Source of the DNA: Planctomycetaceae bacterium | Lineage (GTDB): Bacteria > Planctomycetota > Planctomycetia > Pirellulales > Pirellulaceae | Length of the DNA stretch: 30,894 bases | Assembly (NCBI GenBank): GCA_002685655.1 | Contig: NYXM01000055.1 | Span: 1 to 30,894, forward strand | Reading direction: 5' to 3' | Part shown: piece by piece, positions 1 to 8,505 of the stretch | Position numbering within the stretch: position 1 is the first letter of the stretch | Layout of the letters: the number at the start of each line of letters is the position of its first letter | Made by a program: the position numbers and the translations under genes | The notes under the pieces: generated by a model | The model's database searches: none | What the model was told of the DNA's origin: nothing | Seen by the model: the letters and a program-made list of their open reading frames with translations, nothing else

Positions 1-369
1 CTCACCAATGTTCTGGCGGTGCAATCCAGCGCATGGAACGACGCCGACATTGAGGGTTTCATGGAGCACTATTGGAAGTCAGAACAACTCACATTCAGCT
101 CCGGCGGCAAGACGACTCGCGGCTGGCAGGCCACGATTGCACGTTACAAGAAGCGTTACACGACACCTGAAAAGATGGGCCATCTGACATTCGATCACCT
201 CGAGTTCGTGGCTTTAAGCGACTCGACGGCACTGGTCTTGGGTCAATGGCATTTGAAACGAGACACGGAGAACATCGGCGGCAATTTCTCGCTTGTCTTC
301 CGCCGCATTGACGCGCGCTGGCTAATCATTCACGATCACACCTCGAGCCTCGACACGGAAGATCCTTGA
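1..369 (+). CDS. SnoaL/DUF4440-like (NTF2-fold) protein, 5' end outside window
   Basis: The reading frame is open to the left edge of the window (a GTG at 19 is the first start-like codon), so the N-terminus is probably missing. The visible part reads as one small alpha+beta NTF2-like domain: an AWN.ADIEGFM helix near the start, a YWKS..LTFSSGGKTTRGW segment, then LTF..LEF and LVLGQWHL strands, and a C-terminal W.I.HDHTS strand. This pattern is typical of DUF4440/SnoaL-like proteins, which are small cytosolic or secreted domains often without a proven reaction. It ends 107 bp before the convergent lipoprotein gene. The family assignment is good; the function is unknown. Confidence 0.75.
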   Translation, partial: LTNVLAVQSSAWNDADIEGFMEHYWKSEQLTFSSGGKTTRGWQATIARYKKRYTTPEKMGHLTFDHLEFVALSDSTALVLGQWHLKRDTENIGGNFSLVFRRIDARWLIIHDHTSSLDTEDP

Positions 370-476
370 CCACTCCGATTCGGCTAGTGCGAGTCGCACG
401 GACGTGTAGCGTGCGCGACGCCTTGTTTCTAAGTCCGATCTGACGCAAAACCCGCTACATTTACGCCGAATGCGCT

Positions 477-1724
477 CTAGCGGTCGTCTTCCTCGACTTG
501 AGAGATCCCCAGTTTGCGATGGTGGATCGCAAGGATCAGCGTGGCCAGCGAGGTACAGTACAGCCGGCCACCGCGCGAGGTTGAGTGGTCGTTACCAGTA
601 TGCCAGCTGCCGGTTGCGTGGCCATCGATGGCCTGCGTCTTGTGTAACAAGTCGCCAACGGACTTCTGCCACTTGGTCCAAGGCTCGCCGCCGTGCTGCG
701 AGATCGCCTGCGTGGCATGAAAATTAAAATACAGATCGCTCGGCGAAGGGCCTATTTTCTGGATATAGTCGATTCCCCGTTGCCAGGCCTCGTGATCCCG
801 TTTACCACCAAGATGAATCCGTGACATCAGCCCAATTGCAGTTGTCGACCTTCGGGCACCTGGCGTCGTGTAGCCGAATTTCGCGCCCGCGTCGGACTGA
901 ACGGAATCAAAGAACCGTGACGCTCCAATGAGCGTCTTGTCTGGTACCGTCAAGCCCGCAAGTTGACCACTCTTCAAGGCCGATACATGCCAACCGCTGA
1001 CGGAGGTATCGCCCGGTTGCCGCGGCGAATATCGCCATCCGCCACCAACGGGATCTTGCGCATAGTCGATAAAACCCAAGGCCGACTGGCAAACATCCTT
1101 GAGCTGCTTGTCCCCGGTCAAGCCGTATGCCTCGCATAGCACGATCGTCGCCAAGCCGTGCGAATACATTGTTCCTTGTCGTTCGTGGAAAGAAGTACCG
1201 TTTTTGTCGTGCTTTGCTTTGCTCACAAGATAGGCAACGCCGCGGCCAACCGTCTGTTGGTATTCTCCGCGCTGGTGCGATTGGCCGAGTGACAGAAACG
1301 GCAGCAGCGCCATCGCCGTGGCCGCATTCGTCGCACCCGTCGCCGTTCCAGCACCGTCGCACCGCCCGCCACATGGCCCCGTCCGGTGATCAAAATTCCA
1401 ACTGCCGTCCGGCAATTGGTGTTCGGCCAACCACTGCAGCGCAGAGACATTCTGAGGGTCCAGATCAATGGACGAAGCATCGCGCCGTTGCTTGCCATTA
1501 ACAGCCTTGTTTGAGTTTCGAGAATCTTCTTGGGCGGGCGAATCGTCTTGTACGATGGTCTGATCGATGCTGATTGGTGCGTCACCCAACGCGTGTAGGT
1601 CTAAGGGTCCCGTCTCGATCCGCTTGACCTGGACAGCGACCTGTTCAACCGCCTTTTGCATACAACCCGCACCGCAGACAAGGAGCAGTGCCCCAATCGA
1701 TAAGCCTCTGGAGATGTGTCGCAT
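477..1724 (-). CDS. Probable lipoprotein with prenyltransferase/squalene-cyclase-like alpha-toroid domain
   Basis: 415 aa from the ATG at 1724, which has a GAAGG ribosome site 8 bases upstream. The frame is open for 30 more codons upstream, but that stretch has no signal sequence. The chosen start gives a basic N-terminus, a short hydrophobic run and a Cys at residue 21 in GAGC, consistent with a lipobox though the -3 residue is atypical. Residues 22-90 look disordered. Residues 90-405 carry the repeated helix pattern of terpenoid-cyclase/prenyltransferase toroids (ALQWLAEHQLPDGSW near the start, then GGGWRY.P and GSWHTG). The DxDD motif of a true squalene cyclase is not evident, so I read it as a surface-anchored protein of the fold rather than a cyclase. 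It is the last gene of the minus-strand series, 143 bp after the fusion gene. Confidence 0.75.
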   Translation of the reverse strand: MRHISRGLSIGALLLVCGAGCMQKAVEQVAVQVKRIETGPLDLHALGDAPISIDQTIVQDDSPAQEDSRNSNKAVNGKQRRDASSIDLDPQNVSALQWLAEHQLPDGSWNFDHRTGPCGGRCDGAGTATGATNAATAMALLPFLSLGQSHQRGEYQQTVGRGVAYLVSKAKHDKNGTSFHERQGTMYSHGLATIVLCEAYGLTGDKQLKDVCQSALGFIDYAQDPVGGGWRYSPRQPGDTSVSGWHVSALKSGQLAGLTVPDKTLIGASRFFDSVQSDAGAKFGYTTPGARRSTTAIGLMSRIHLGGKRDHEAWQRGIDYIQKIGPSPSDLYFNFHATQAISQHGGEPWTKWQKSVGDLLHKTQAIDGHATGSWHTGNDHSTSRGGRLYCTSLATLILAIHHRKLGISQVEEDDR

Positions 1725-1867
1725 GATCTGCGCCTTCGTTCGGTGACAGACTGGCGGAGCCGGGCTCGCCACAGGTAGATTGTCCCGTCCGCCTTGCACG
1801 CTGATTCTCGCCAATTCATCAACTCGCCGTCAATCATATATGCACGAATCCGACAGAGGAACAATGC

Positions 1868-4225
1868 TCACCCCGTCAGCCGCGCGAACATCGTGTGTTT
1901 CGGTTTGCCGTCGATGCGTTTCAACACGTCGCCTCGTTCGACGGCCTCGGCGATCTCCTCAAACACTTTGGCAGCCGCAGCAAGATACGCGTCGACATGC
2001 CTCGGTGCATGGGCCAGCGTCGGGTTGAAGCCGGCTGAAGCGAGAAAACCGTGATCCAGCATGCGAATGGTGAACAACGTTTGCAGTGCCGTCGCTTCAG
2101 GGTGGTCGAAACCGACGACGACCCCTTCCGGCCTCCCGCCTGTCGTCACCGCCACGCCCGTACGCTCGCCCAGCTGCCGCCATCCTTCGGTCAGACGCGA
2201 TCCAATCTTGGCCAGATGAGACGGCACGTCGATCCGTTGCATCTTGTCGATGCACGCAACGGCTGCCGCGGGGCCAACCCCTTCCGTCCAATAGGCGCTG
2301 GAAATAAACGTCGATTGAGCTGCCGCCATCGTCGCGCGATTGCCAATCACGGCCCCCATGGCGAACCCGTTGCTGATGGTCTTAGCAAACACGGCCATAT
2401 CCGGTTCGATACCGAACTTCAAATGCGCACCACCCAGGCAGAGTCGCCAGCCGATGGAAATCTCGTCAAAGATCAGCCTGGCACCACACCTCGACGCCAG
2501 CTGGCGTACGCCTTCCAAGAAGCCCGGCTCCGGATCGACGTGGCGTGTCGGCTCCATGACAATCGCGGCCAGATCGCCTTGATGGACGGCGACAATTCGC
2601 TCGATTTCGTCGAGATGATTGTAGCGAAACGGCAGCGTCGTTCCGGCCAAGCCGTCCGGGACACCCGCTGGCTCGAGACCCGGCAGTAGATGGCCGGCAA
2701 GCCCGTCCGAGCCACCGGCAAGATTCGCGGCCAGGTACCAATCGTGCCAACCGTGGTAGCCACAAATGGCAACTTTGCTGCGGCCCGTCGCTGCCCGGGC
2801 AATACGTACGGCAACTGCCATTGATTCGCCGCCGGTTCGCGGAAAACGTGCCAGCTCGGCCCAGGGATGGATCTGGCAGAGCATCTCCGCCAAGCGAACC
2901 TCGTCATGCGTCTGCTGCGTCGCCATCGATCCCAGATGGACACGACGGATCACAGCAGCATTCACGTCCGGGTCGGCGAAGCCCAAAATACACGCCAGAA
3001 TCCCGTTGAACGACATGTCGATGAAACGCCGCCCTGCGGTGTCGATTACCTCGCAACCGATCGCCTGCTCATAATAGGCAGGCCAATGATCTGGCGCAAA
3101 CAGCTCGGGACGTTTCGACAACAGTTGTGTGCCGCCAGGAATGATCTGCTTAGCGTGGCGATACTGCTGCTGGACCAGATCGCCATCGGGATTCTCTCCC
3201 AGCCCCAACAGCTGGCGAGCGTTCGTTCGAAAGATGCGCTCGAGATCTCCATCCTTCAGGCACATCGTCCGGCAGGCCCGTTGGAGCGCAGTTAGCGATT
3301 CGATCCCTACGAGATTCGGGCCGCCATGTTCCCAGCCGTCCCAGTCGACATTGTGCTGATAGACCCACATGAATCCATCACCGACGGAAAACGCCTTGCC
3401 TCGGATCTCGGAGACGGGGAAATCGCTGCCATACATCAGGCGCGTCGTACCGGTCGCTCGAATGATCGCCTCAAAAGCCGTCGGTTCGCAAATGGCAGAC
3501 GAATCGAAGAACACATTGTCGAGTCCTCGGAGCTGGTCGATGGAATCTGCCGTATCTGTTGCGTTGAAACCTCGAGCTGCATGCGCCAGCACCAATCGAG
3601 CATTGGGATACTTCAAACAACGACTCTGAATGTACTTTGCATTGAGAGGATCGCTGAGCGCCCGGGGCAACACCATGTGCATTGTGATCCACAGACCGTG
3701 ACGGTCAGCCAATTCCCAAGCCCATTCGGGCAAGAATTCGCTCTGCTCGGCGTGGAATGACTTTTCCCGCTCGGCGAAGACGTGGTACACCTTGAACCCG
3801 GCAAACCGATGCTCTATCAACGTTCGTTCGATGGCGTCAGGTTCGTCTTGCGGGCGGATCATCATCAGCCCGCGACATTCCGGATGTTGTTTCAATTGGT
3901 CGGCCAGAAACTGATTTGCCGCCACGCAATCCAAGCCGCGTACCGGAAACGGAAAATAAAGGCCGTGCTTGATCACTCGCGAGCCCATCCAACGCGTCAT
4001 GCTCGCGATCATGGCGTCGTAGCCGACGTCGGGCCTGGCGATTGGTGACTCGTCCGGAGCAACCTCCAAAAGGTGTCGCAGATCGTACCAGTGGGCATGC
4101 GCGTCAAACGCATCAGGTGGGACGAAGCCGCCGATTCTCCGGTCAAATAGCCGTCGATCCGCATCGGTGATTGCAAAACACTCGGGATCTGAAAACTGAC
4201 GTCGAGTGGGTGGCTGTGTTTTCAT
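1868..4225 (-). CDS. Bifunctional fusion: amidohydrolase (TIM barrel) + class-III PLP aminotransferase
   Basis: 785 aa from the ATG at 4225 (MKTQPPTRRQF). An earlier ATG at 4294 would run through an inverted repeat and is unlikely. Residues about 30-345 form an amidohydrolase_2-type metal-dependent hydrolase: DAHAHW (His43, His45), His183 in TMHMV, His215 in LAHAARG and Asp268 in GSDFP are the expected metal and catalytic residues. Residues about 350-770 form a class-III aminotransferase related to glutamate-1-semialdehyde aminomutase: TGGESMAVAVRIARA, GYHGWHDW, FDEI (Asp587, cofactor pyridine nitrogen) and FAKTISNG (Lys615, PLP Schiff base). Both halves look catalytically complete and there is no stop or frameshift between them. 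It could hydrolyse or decarboxylate one intermediate and transaminate the next. The substrate is unknown. It follows the MFS gene, separated by a long hairpin. Confidence 0.85.
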   Translation of the reverse strand: MKTQPPTRRQFSDPECFAITDADRRLFDRRIGGFVPPDAFDAHAHWYDLRHLLEVAPDESPIARPDVGYDAMIASMTRWMGSRVIKHGLYFPFPVRGLDCVAANQFLADQLKQHPECRGLMMIRPQDEPDAIERTLIEHRFAGFKVYHVFAEREKSFHAEQSEFLPEWAWELADRHGLWITMHMVLPRALSDPLNAKYIQSRCLKYPNARLVLAHAARGFNATDTADSIDQLRGLDNVFFDSSAICEPTAFEAIIRATGTTRLMYGSDFPVSEIRGKAFSVGDGFMWVYQHNVDWDGWEHGGPNLVGIESLTALQRACRTMCLKDGDLERIFRTNARQLLGLGENPDGDLVQQQYRHAKQIIPGGTQLLSKRPELFAPDHWPAYYEQAIGCEVIDTAGRRFIDMSFNGILACILGFADPDVNAAVIRRVHLGSMATQQTHDEVRLAEMLCQIHPWAELARFPRTGGESMAVAVRIARAATGRSKVAICGYHGWHDWYLAANLAGGSDGLAGHLLPGLEPAGVPDGLAGTTLPFRYNHLDEIERIVAVHQGDLAAIVMEPTRHVDPEPGFLEGVRQLASRCGARLIFDEISIGWRLCLGGAHLKFGIEPDMAVFAKTISNGFAMGAVIGNRATMAAAQSTFISSAYWTEGVGPAAAVACIDKMQRIDVPSHLAKIGSRLTEGWRQLGERTGVAVTTGGRPEGVVVGFDHPEATALQTLFTIRMLDHGFLASAGFNPTLAHAPRHVDAYLAAAAKVFEEIAEAVERGDVLKRIDGKPKHTMFARLTG

Positions 4226-4253
4226 GAGATGCACTGGGTTATTCGAAAGTGTG

Positions 4254-4323
4254 TCACGCAAAGGCGCGAAGACACAAAGAACATGATCGAGCACGGCCTT
4301 TGTGCCTTTGCGCCTTTGCGTGA
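4254..4323. repeat. 26-bp inverted repeat with 18-nt loop
   Basis: The left arm (4254-4279, tcacgcaaaggcgcgaag...) and right arm (4298-4323, ...gcgcctttgcgtga) are complementary at 24 of 26 positions, and one of the two differences is a G-U pair. It sits between the MFS stop codon and the fusion gene's start. The 'ctttgcgcctttgcgtga' sequence resembles an intergenic repeat I recall from several bacterial phyla. No U-run follows, so a classical terminator is not supported. Confidence 0.8.
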
Positions 4324-4340
4324 GTTTCTTCCTCTCTTGC

Positions 4341-5663
4341 TCATGGCTCGTCTTGGTTTGATTCTGTGGCGATGACTGGAATCTCGCAATTGATCAGAAA
4401 CCAGGTGAGCGCGCAAACGAGATACGCCGCGGCCGCCGTCACGAAGACCAGCACCCAACTGATATATTCGGACTCATATCCATACAGCGCCGATCCCACA
4501 ATGGAACCGATTCCGGCGACGGAGTTGTTGTATGCAAAAACGGTCGCTGAAGTGCGACCACCGATATCTGTCACACAACCCCATGTCGTCACAAGACTCC
4601 AATCGGAGAAGAACTTCACGAAGAACAACATCACGCAAAACGACTGTGGCTCGTCGTACCACAACAAAGAGGTTAGCAACAAGACTCCGGCGATCCCTTT
4701 CCCTGTTGCGCCGACCACTGTCCGAGACCAGCGGAGGCTCCCAGTCTGCGCGATCATCTTGTCGTTCAACCACCCGCCAAGCGCACCGCCAAGGGCACCG
4801 CCTAGCAACGGCAGAGAGGCGTAGAACCCCATTTTCTTGAACTCCAGATTGTGGATGTCCGACAGCCACAGTGGAATCCATGCAGAAAAAACATTGTCCG
4901 CCAGTGCGCTGAAGATTGTCTGTAGATTGAGCATCAGGACGTTGCCGATGGAACGCGGGCTCATTCGTCGAAACATTTCGCCGATCCTCATGCGAGGTTT
5001 CGGCATTGACGGTTTCCCCACATTCTCCTCGATCAACGCCGCCTCCGCGTCGTTCACGCGTGAATGGTTGCGTGGCGAGTTTCGAAAAAACAGCGCGAAG
5101 AGAATTGCGTGGCCAAGCCCAACACCCGCCATGACGTAGACGACAGTTCGCCACGGTAGCTCGAACACGCCGAGCAACACGGAGCCCAGAAGCAGATTCG
5201 CCGAAAGTCCACCAAACCTCGCGAAGAAGACACCTACCCACCCCTGCACGGTCGTCCTCACCGAAGGCGGGAACCACGCTCTGGTGATCTGGCTTTGCGC
5301 GGCAAACACGGCCGACTGTCCTAGTCCCATCGTCGTGCGAGCCGCCCACATGTGCTTGATGGTCGGCGCCCAAGCGTGCAGCCCCAGGCTGACTGCCCAG
5401 ACGACAAGCATACAGGTCAGCATCAGGTGCACGCCAAACGCGTTGGTCGCCACCCCTAACGGAATCTGAAACATCGTGTAGGTGAGTTGAAAGGCACCAT
5501 CGAGCAATCCAAGGTCGTCATTGCCGAGATCCCACTCTTCTTTTAGAACCGGTTTGATCAGACCAAAGATATAGCGATGCAGATACAACAGCCACGAAGT
5601 TCCGCAGGCCATCACAAAGACGTTCCAGCGAAAGTGCGTCGGACGACGATCGTCGATGGGCAT
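4341..5663 (-). CDS. MFS transporter, anion:cation symporter (hexuronate/tartrate-like) type
   Basis: 440 aa, highly hydrophobic with about twelve membrane segments and a charged central loop (about residues 200-235, ending near GKPSMPKPRMRIGEMFRRM). The N-terminus (W.LYLHRYIFG..KP.L..EW.L....LGLLDGAFQLTYTMFQIPLG) matches the ACS branch of the major facilitator superfamily, whose members import hexuronates, galactarate, tartrate and related organic acids with protons or sodium. The usual D-R-x-G motif A after TM2 reads TNAFG here, so that signature is degenerate. It starts 21 bp after the Tat-protein gene, which implies co-transcription, and no good ribosome site is visible. Next to acid-sugar-type enzymes it is the likely importer of the pathway substrate. 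Substrate specificity is inferred. Confidence 0.85.
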   Translation of the reverse strand: MPIDDRRPTHFRWNVFVMACGTSWLLYLHRYIFGLIKPVLKEEWDLGNDDLGLLDGAFQLTYTMFQIPLGVATNAFGVHLMLTCMLVVWAVSLGLHAWAPTIKHMWAARTTMGLGQSAVFAAQSQITRAWFPPSVRTTVQGWVGVFFARFGGLSANLLLGSVLLGVFELPWRTVVYVMAGVGLGHAILFALFFRNSPRNHSRVNDAEAALIEENVGKPSMPKPRMRIGEMFRRMSPRSIGNVLMLNLQTIFSALADNVFSAWIPLWLSDIHNLEFKKMGFYASLPLLGGALGGALGGWLNDKMIAQTGSLRWSRTVVGATGKGIAGVLLLTSLLWYDEPQSFCVMLFFVKFFSDWSLVTTWGCVTDIGGRTSATVFAYNNSVAGIGSIVGSALYGYESEYISWVLVFVTAAAAYLVCALTWFLINCEIPVIATESNQDEP

Positions 5664-5684
5664 TTTGAAATTCGCGAATCGCTG

Positions 5685-7067
5685 TTAGCGGTGAAGGTCG
5701 GCAAATGAGCGGGGCTGAAATGTGGTGGGCTGAGGCGTCTCGGTCGTGATGATGTTCCACGTTCGGCCCAATTCGCGGAATTGCTTCCACGGCCTGGCCT
5801 GATAAGCGATCTCCAACTGGGGTGTCTCGATCGGCTGACCCTGTTGCTCAAATGACCGCATGACCGCTTCCACCATGCCCGTGGTCAACAGGGTTCGTTC
5901 GGCTGGATAGGGTTCAATGCCGTGGATGAACTGCTGCTGGATCGCGTGCGAGAGTGCTTTGAATAAGCCGCGGTTGCCCCACGGGCTGTTGAAGTAAGCC
6001 ATGGCGCGAGGTTTCGTCTCGCCACGTAGACGACAGGCGAAGTTCCAACGATCCGAACTCGAGCCAATTTTCAGCACCGTGGCGCGCAAGCCGTCTTTGT
6101 ATTCGATGGCAATCACGTGTGGACCATCAGGGCGAGGCGGTGGGTTCTGCCTGGGCTGGGCCTTGAATACACCTGTTTTCGGCCGCGGTTGACGACGGGC
6201 TTTCATCGCTTGTTCGGCATTCATCGCTGCGTCGACCAGCTGCTGCGACCAACGCCCCGCCATACGGGCCTTCTTCAGTTTCTGGCCATACAGCAGTTCG
6301 ATTCGCGCAATGCCGGTTTCTCCGCCTTTTCGAGATTCGACCACCGACTGCAGCACCTCGAGCGCATGGAAGTCGTACGATTCGAGCCCACCTCCGTGGA
6401 TCGAAACGGCTTCTTCGATTTCCGCTCCGGCGGGCAAGTCCAGCGGCGGCTTCCGCTGAGCCAAAGGAACGGAACTGCCTGCCAACAGCGGCATCTGATG
6501 CGCCCGCGCGGTATCGTACATCTCCTTTGCCCAATCCCATCGGTACGACAGGTGCTTGTCGTTGAACACGGGCACAAAACGATTCGCGCGTCGCATAACC
6601 GCAACCGCCTCGTCGAAGAACCGTTTGCGCGGATAGAGGTGCTGCCCGCGGGCATTGTACGGATAGTCGCCATGTTCGCCAATCAACAAAACAGCGTCTA
6701 CATTCAGCTTCTTGCCGCCGACACAGAGCGCCTCATCGATAGTCGGACACAACGGAATATCGAAACGCTGCGCGACTTTACGAGCCATGTCGTCTGCGGG
6801 AAACTGATCGGCGAAGAACGACACCACATCAACGCCGGGATCAGTTAGCTTGCCGTTGAAGTAATATGGCCCCAGGAAGTTCTCGAGGATGTTGTAGGCG
6901 TGACTGCGGAATCGCAGCACCGTGAAGATGGCGGCAACTTTGGGTCGTTTTCCGCTGGGTGCCGCGAAGATAGGCGACGTTACACCGCCAGCAGACAACA
7001 GCGTTCCGCCAAGGCAAGTTGCGATTCCCGTTTGGCAAAGAAATCGTCGTCGGTTGGTCGGCTGCAT
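5685..7067 (-). CDS. Tat-exported protein of unknown function
   Basis: 460 aa. It starts at 7067 with an AGGAGG ribosome site 9 bases upstream. The N-terminus carries a twin-arginine signal (NRRRFL, then a hydrophobic stretch ending near IFAAP), so the protein is probably exported folded. The mature part opens like a nucleotide-binding or Gfo/Idh-like fold (KVAAIFTVLRFRSHAYNILENF) and contains VLLIGEHGDYPYNARGQHLYPRKRFF, FVPVFNDKHLSY and a conserved-looking SIHGGGLESYDFHALEVLQ segment. A proline-rich linker lies around residues 295-320. I do not recognise a catalytic signature and cannot name a reaction. Its place between the SelA-like enzyme and the transporter suggests a role in handling the same compound outside the cytoplasm. 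Confidence 0.75.
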   Translation of the reverse strand: MQPTNRRRFLCQTGIATCLGGTLLSAGGVTSPIFAAPSGKRPKVAAIFTVLRFRSHAYNILENFLGPYYFNGKLTDPGVDVVSFFADQFPADDMARKVAQRFDIPLCPTIDEALCVGGKKLNVDAVLLIGEHGDYPYNARGQHLYPRKRFFDEAVAVMRRANRFVPVFNDKHLSYRWDWAKEMYDTARAHQMPLLAGSSVPLAQRKPPLDLPAGAEIEEAVSIHGGGLESYDFHALEVLQSVVESRKGGETGIARIELLYGQKLKKARMAGRWSQQLVDAAMNAEQAMKARRQPRPKTGVFKAQPRQNPPPRPDGPHVIAIEYKDGLRATVLKIGSSSDRWNFACRLRGETKPRAMAYFNSPWGNRGLFKALSHAIQQQFIHGIEPYPAERTLLTTGMVEAVMRSFEQQGQPIETPQLEIAYQARPWKQFRELGRTWNIITTETPQPTTFQPRSFADLHR

Positions 7068-7168
7068 GGGAGTGTTCCTCCTATTTGGTCGTCATGTGAG
7101 CAAGAATAGTCGTTGTTCGTTCCTAGCCCCAATACGGTTCAATGAGGTGACGTAAGTCGAATGGTGCC

Positions 7169-7241
7169 GGGGTCGGGAGTCTTTTTCGGCTATCAGCGTC
7201 TACGGATCGTAGGTCGTTGCCCGAAAAAGACTCCCGACCCC
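7169..7241. repeat. Perfect 21-bp inverted repeat with 31-nt loop
   Basis: Arms 7169-7189 (ggggtcgggagtcttttt...) and 7221-7241 (...aaaaagactcccgacccc) are exact reverse complements, with 31 bases between them. It lies in the 224-bp gap between the SelA-like gene and the Tat-protein gene, which is transcribed leftward. From memory, GTCGGGAGTCTTTTTCGG-type sequence recurs in planctomycete genomes, sometimes near REP-associated (Y1/IS200-like) transposases; no such transposase is present here. As RNA it would form a very stable hairpin and could separate expression of the two genes. Confidence 0.85.
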
Positions 7242-7291
7242 TTCCTCTTTCTAGCCTGTGAGTCTACCGAGTTTCAATCCAGACGAAAAAT

Positions 7292-8410
7292 TCACAACCT
7301 CTCCTCGAGATTATCACGGATTCGTTCGCATACTAACTCGATCTCGTCGTCCGTCAATTCGATGGCATCAATGTTAACGTAGCCTTCGTCAATGTGGTGC
7401 GCTCGCAAGAAGATTGCTGGATTGCCTTCCGCCAAAGCATCTCGCAATGAGACCATGGACGTCCCGGTGATGTCTGCATCGATTGACAGGCGGACGCGGG
7501 AGAACGGGCAGCCATTGGGATCTGCATCGACGCTCAGCAGGAGTCCTGGAATGTCTTGCAGTCGGTCCATTATCACCGCGACCTTACGATCCTGTTCGGC
7601 GGTCCAGGCCTTGATGTCCTGGCGAGCTCGGTATTGCAACGCCGCCATCGCGCCTACGATCGCTTCCTTGCCGGCCTTCATCGGCCGGCCAATTCCCCTG
7701 TTCTGAAGGTAGACGGCGTCGACAAGTTCTTTGCGCCCCGCCACGATACCTCCCGTCGTCGAGCAGAGGTATTTATGAGCGCTAGTCAGCACAAGCCCCG
7801 CGCCGGTGCTGACGAGTTCTCGCAGCCGCTGGTCTTGCGCGGCACCATCGACGATCACCGGTACATTGAATTCGTCGGCCAGGCGGACAACTTCGGCGAG
7901 CTGTACCCAGCCATAGCGGACGGTGTGATGTGATTCGACATGCACAACTGCCGCCACGTCCCCTTTAGCCAGCTCGTAAGACAATTCTTCCGGCATGCAC
8001 CGGTTTACCACACCCACCTCGACCACCGTCGCGCCCGACAAGCGGATCGCCTGTGCCACGGGGTGGCCATAATCTACGCAATGGCCTTTCTGAATCAGCA
8101 CGCGGTTCGGCATTCCGGTGGTATCTGGAAGCTGCAGGACCTTTGCAATATCCGTGCCGGTCATGCTCGCCGCGACACCCAACGTGATTCCGGCTGAGGT
8201 GCAGGCCGTCACGCAACCGCTCTGGGCACCTGTTGTCTCGGAAATAATCCGGCCGGCCGCAGCTTGGAGTTCGTCCAATATGAAGAAATGGTTGAGCGAT
8301 TCGGTGGCCGCCTCGGCAATCTCCGGCAAGACAATCGCACCGCCCAAATGCGTCATCTTGCCGCAAGCGTTGATTACGCGTGTCAGACCGTACCGCTGAA
8401 ACAGGTCCAT
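7292..8410 (-). CDS. SelA/DgaE-like PLP-dependent enzyme (ammonia-lyase or related)
   Basis: 372 aa from the ATG at 8410 (MDLFQRYGLTRVINACGKMT). The frame is open upstream to 8512 but would overlap the preceding gene. The protein has the aspartate-aminotransferase fold I pattern of the SelA-related family: an early RVINACGKMTHLGG segment, SGCVTACTSAGITLG, VIVDGAAQ (Asp188, cofactor) and LTSAHKYLCSTTGGIVAG (Lys213, expected Schiff-base lysine). True selenocysteine synthase is longer and acts with selenium genes that are absent here. The size and context fit the catabolic subfamily that includes D-glucosaminate-6-phosphate ammonia-lyase, which removes ammonia to give a 2-keto-3-deoxy acid. The exact substrate is not determinable. 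It follows the enolase-superfamily gene by 95 bp. Confidence 0.85.
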   Translation of the reverse strand: MDLFQRYGLTRVINACGKMTHLGGAIVLPEIAEAATESLNHFFILDELQAAAGRIISETTGAQSGCVTACTSAGITLGVAASMTGTDIAKVLQLPDTTGMPNRVLIQKGHCVDYGHPVAQAIRLSGATVVEVGVVNRCMPEELSYELAKGDVAAVVHVESHHTVRYGWVQLAEVVRLADEFNVPVIVDGAAQDQRLRELVSTGAGLVLTSAHKYLCSTTGGIVAGRKELVDAVYLQNRGIGRPMKAGKEAIVGAMAALQYRARQDIKAWTAEQDRKVAVIMDRLQDIPGLLLSVDADPNGCPFSRVRLSIDADITGTSMVSLRDALAEGNPAIFLRAHHIDEGYVNIDAIELTDDEIELVCERIRDNLEERL

Positions 8411-8505
8411 GGAATTTTCTCGTGGGATTTGAATAGGAATGACTCGGTCATTCCCTAACACATTCTTGGAATGATCTGGCGTGGTGTGAAACGAGTGTTT
8501 TCTGA

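Noticed and set aside
4222..4458. 78-aa minus-strand frame over the inverted repeat
   Set aside because: Its RKGAKAQR-like peptide is simply the translated repeat; such peptides appear wherever this element occurs.
4474..5373. 299-aa open frame on the minus strand inside the MFS gene
   Set aside because: Arg/Cys-rich composition without hydrophobic pattern; it is an out-of-frame reading of the transporter, which has twelve clear membrane segments.
6117..6848. 243-aa plus-strand frame opposite the Tat-protein gene
   Set aside because: Shadow frame in GC-rich coding sequence; the minus frame has a Tat signal and strong ribosome site.
7161..7382. 73-aa plus-strand frame across the 21-bp inverted repeat
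   Set aside because: Consists of the repeat arms and the 3' end of the SelA-like gene; no ribosome site.
7292..8410. True selenocysteine synthase SelA
   Set aside because: Too short, and there are no selB, selC or selD genes nearby; the catabolic neighbours fit the DgaE-like branch better.
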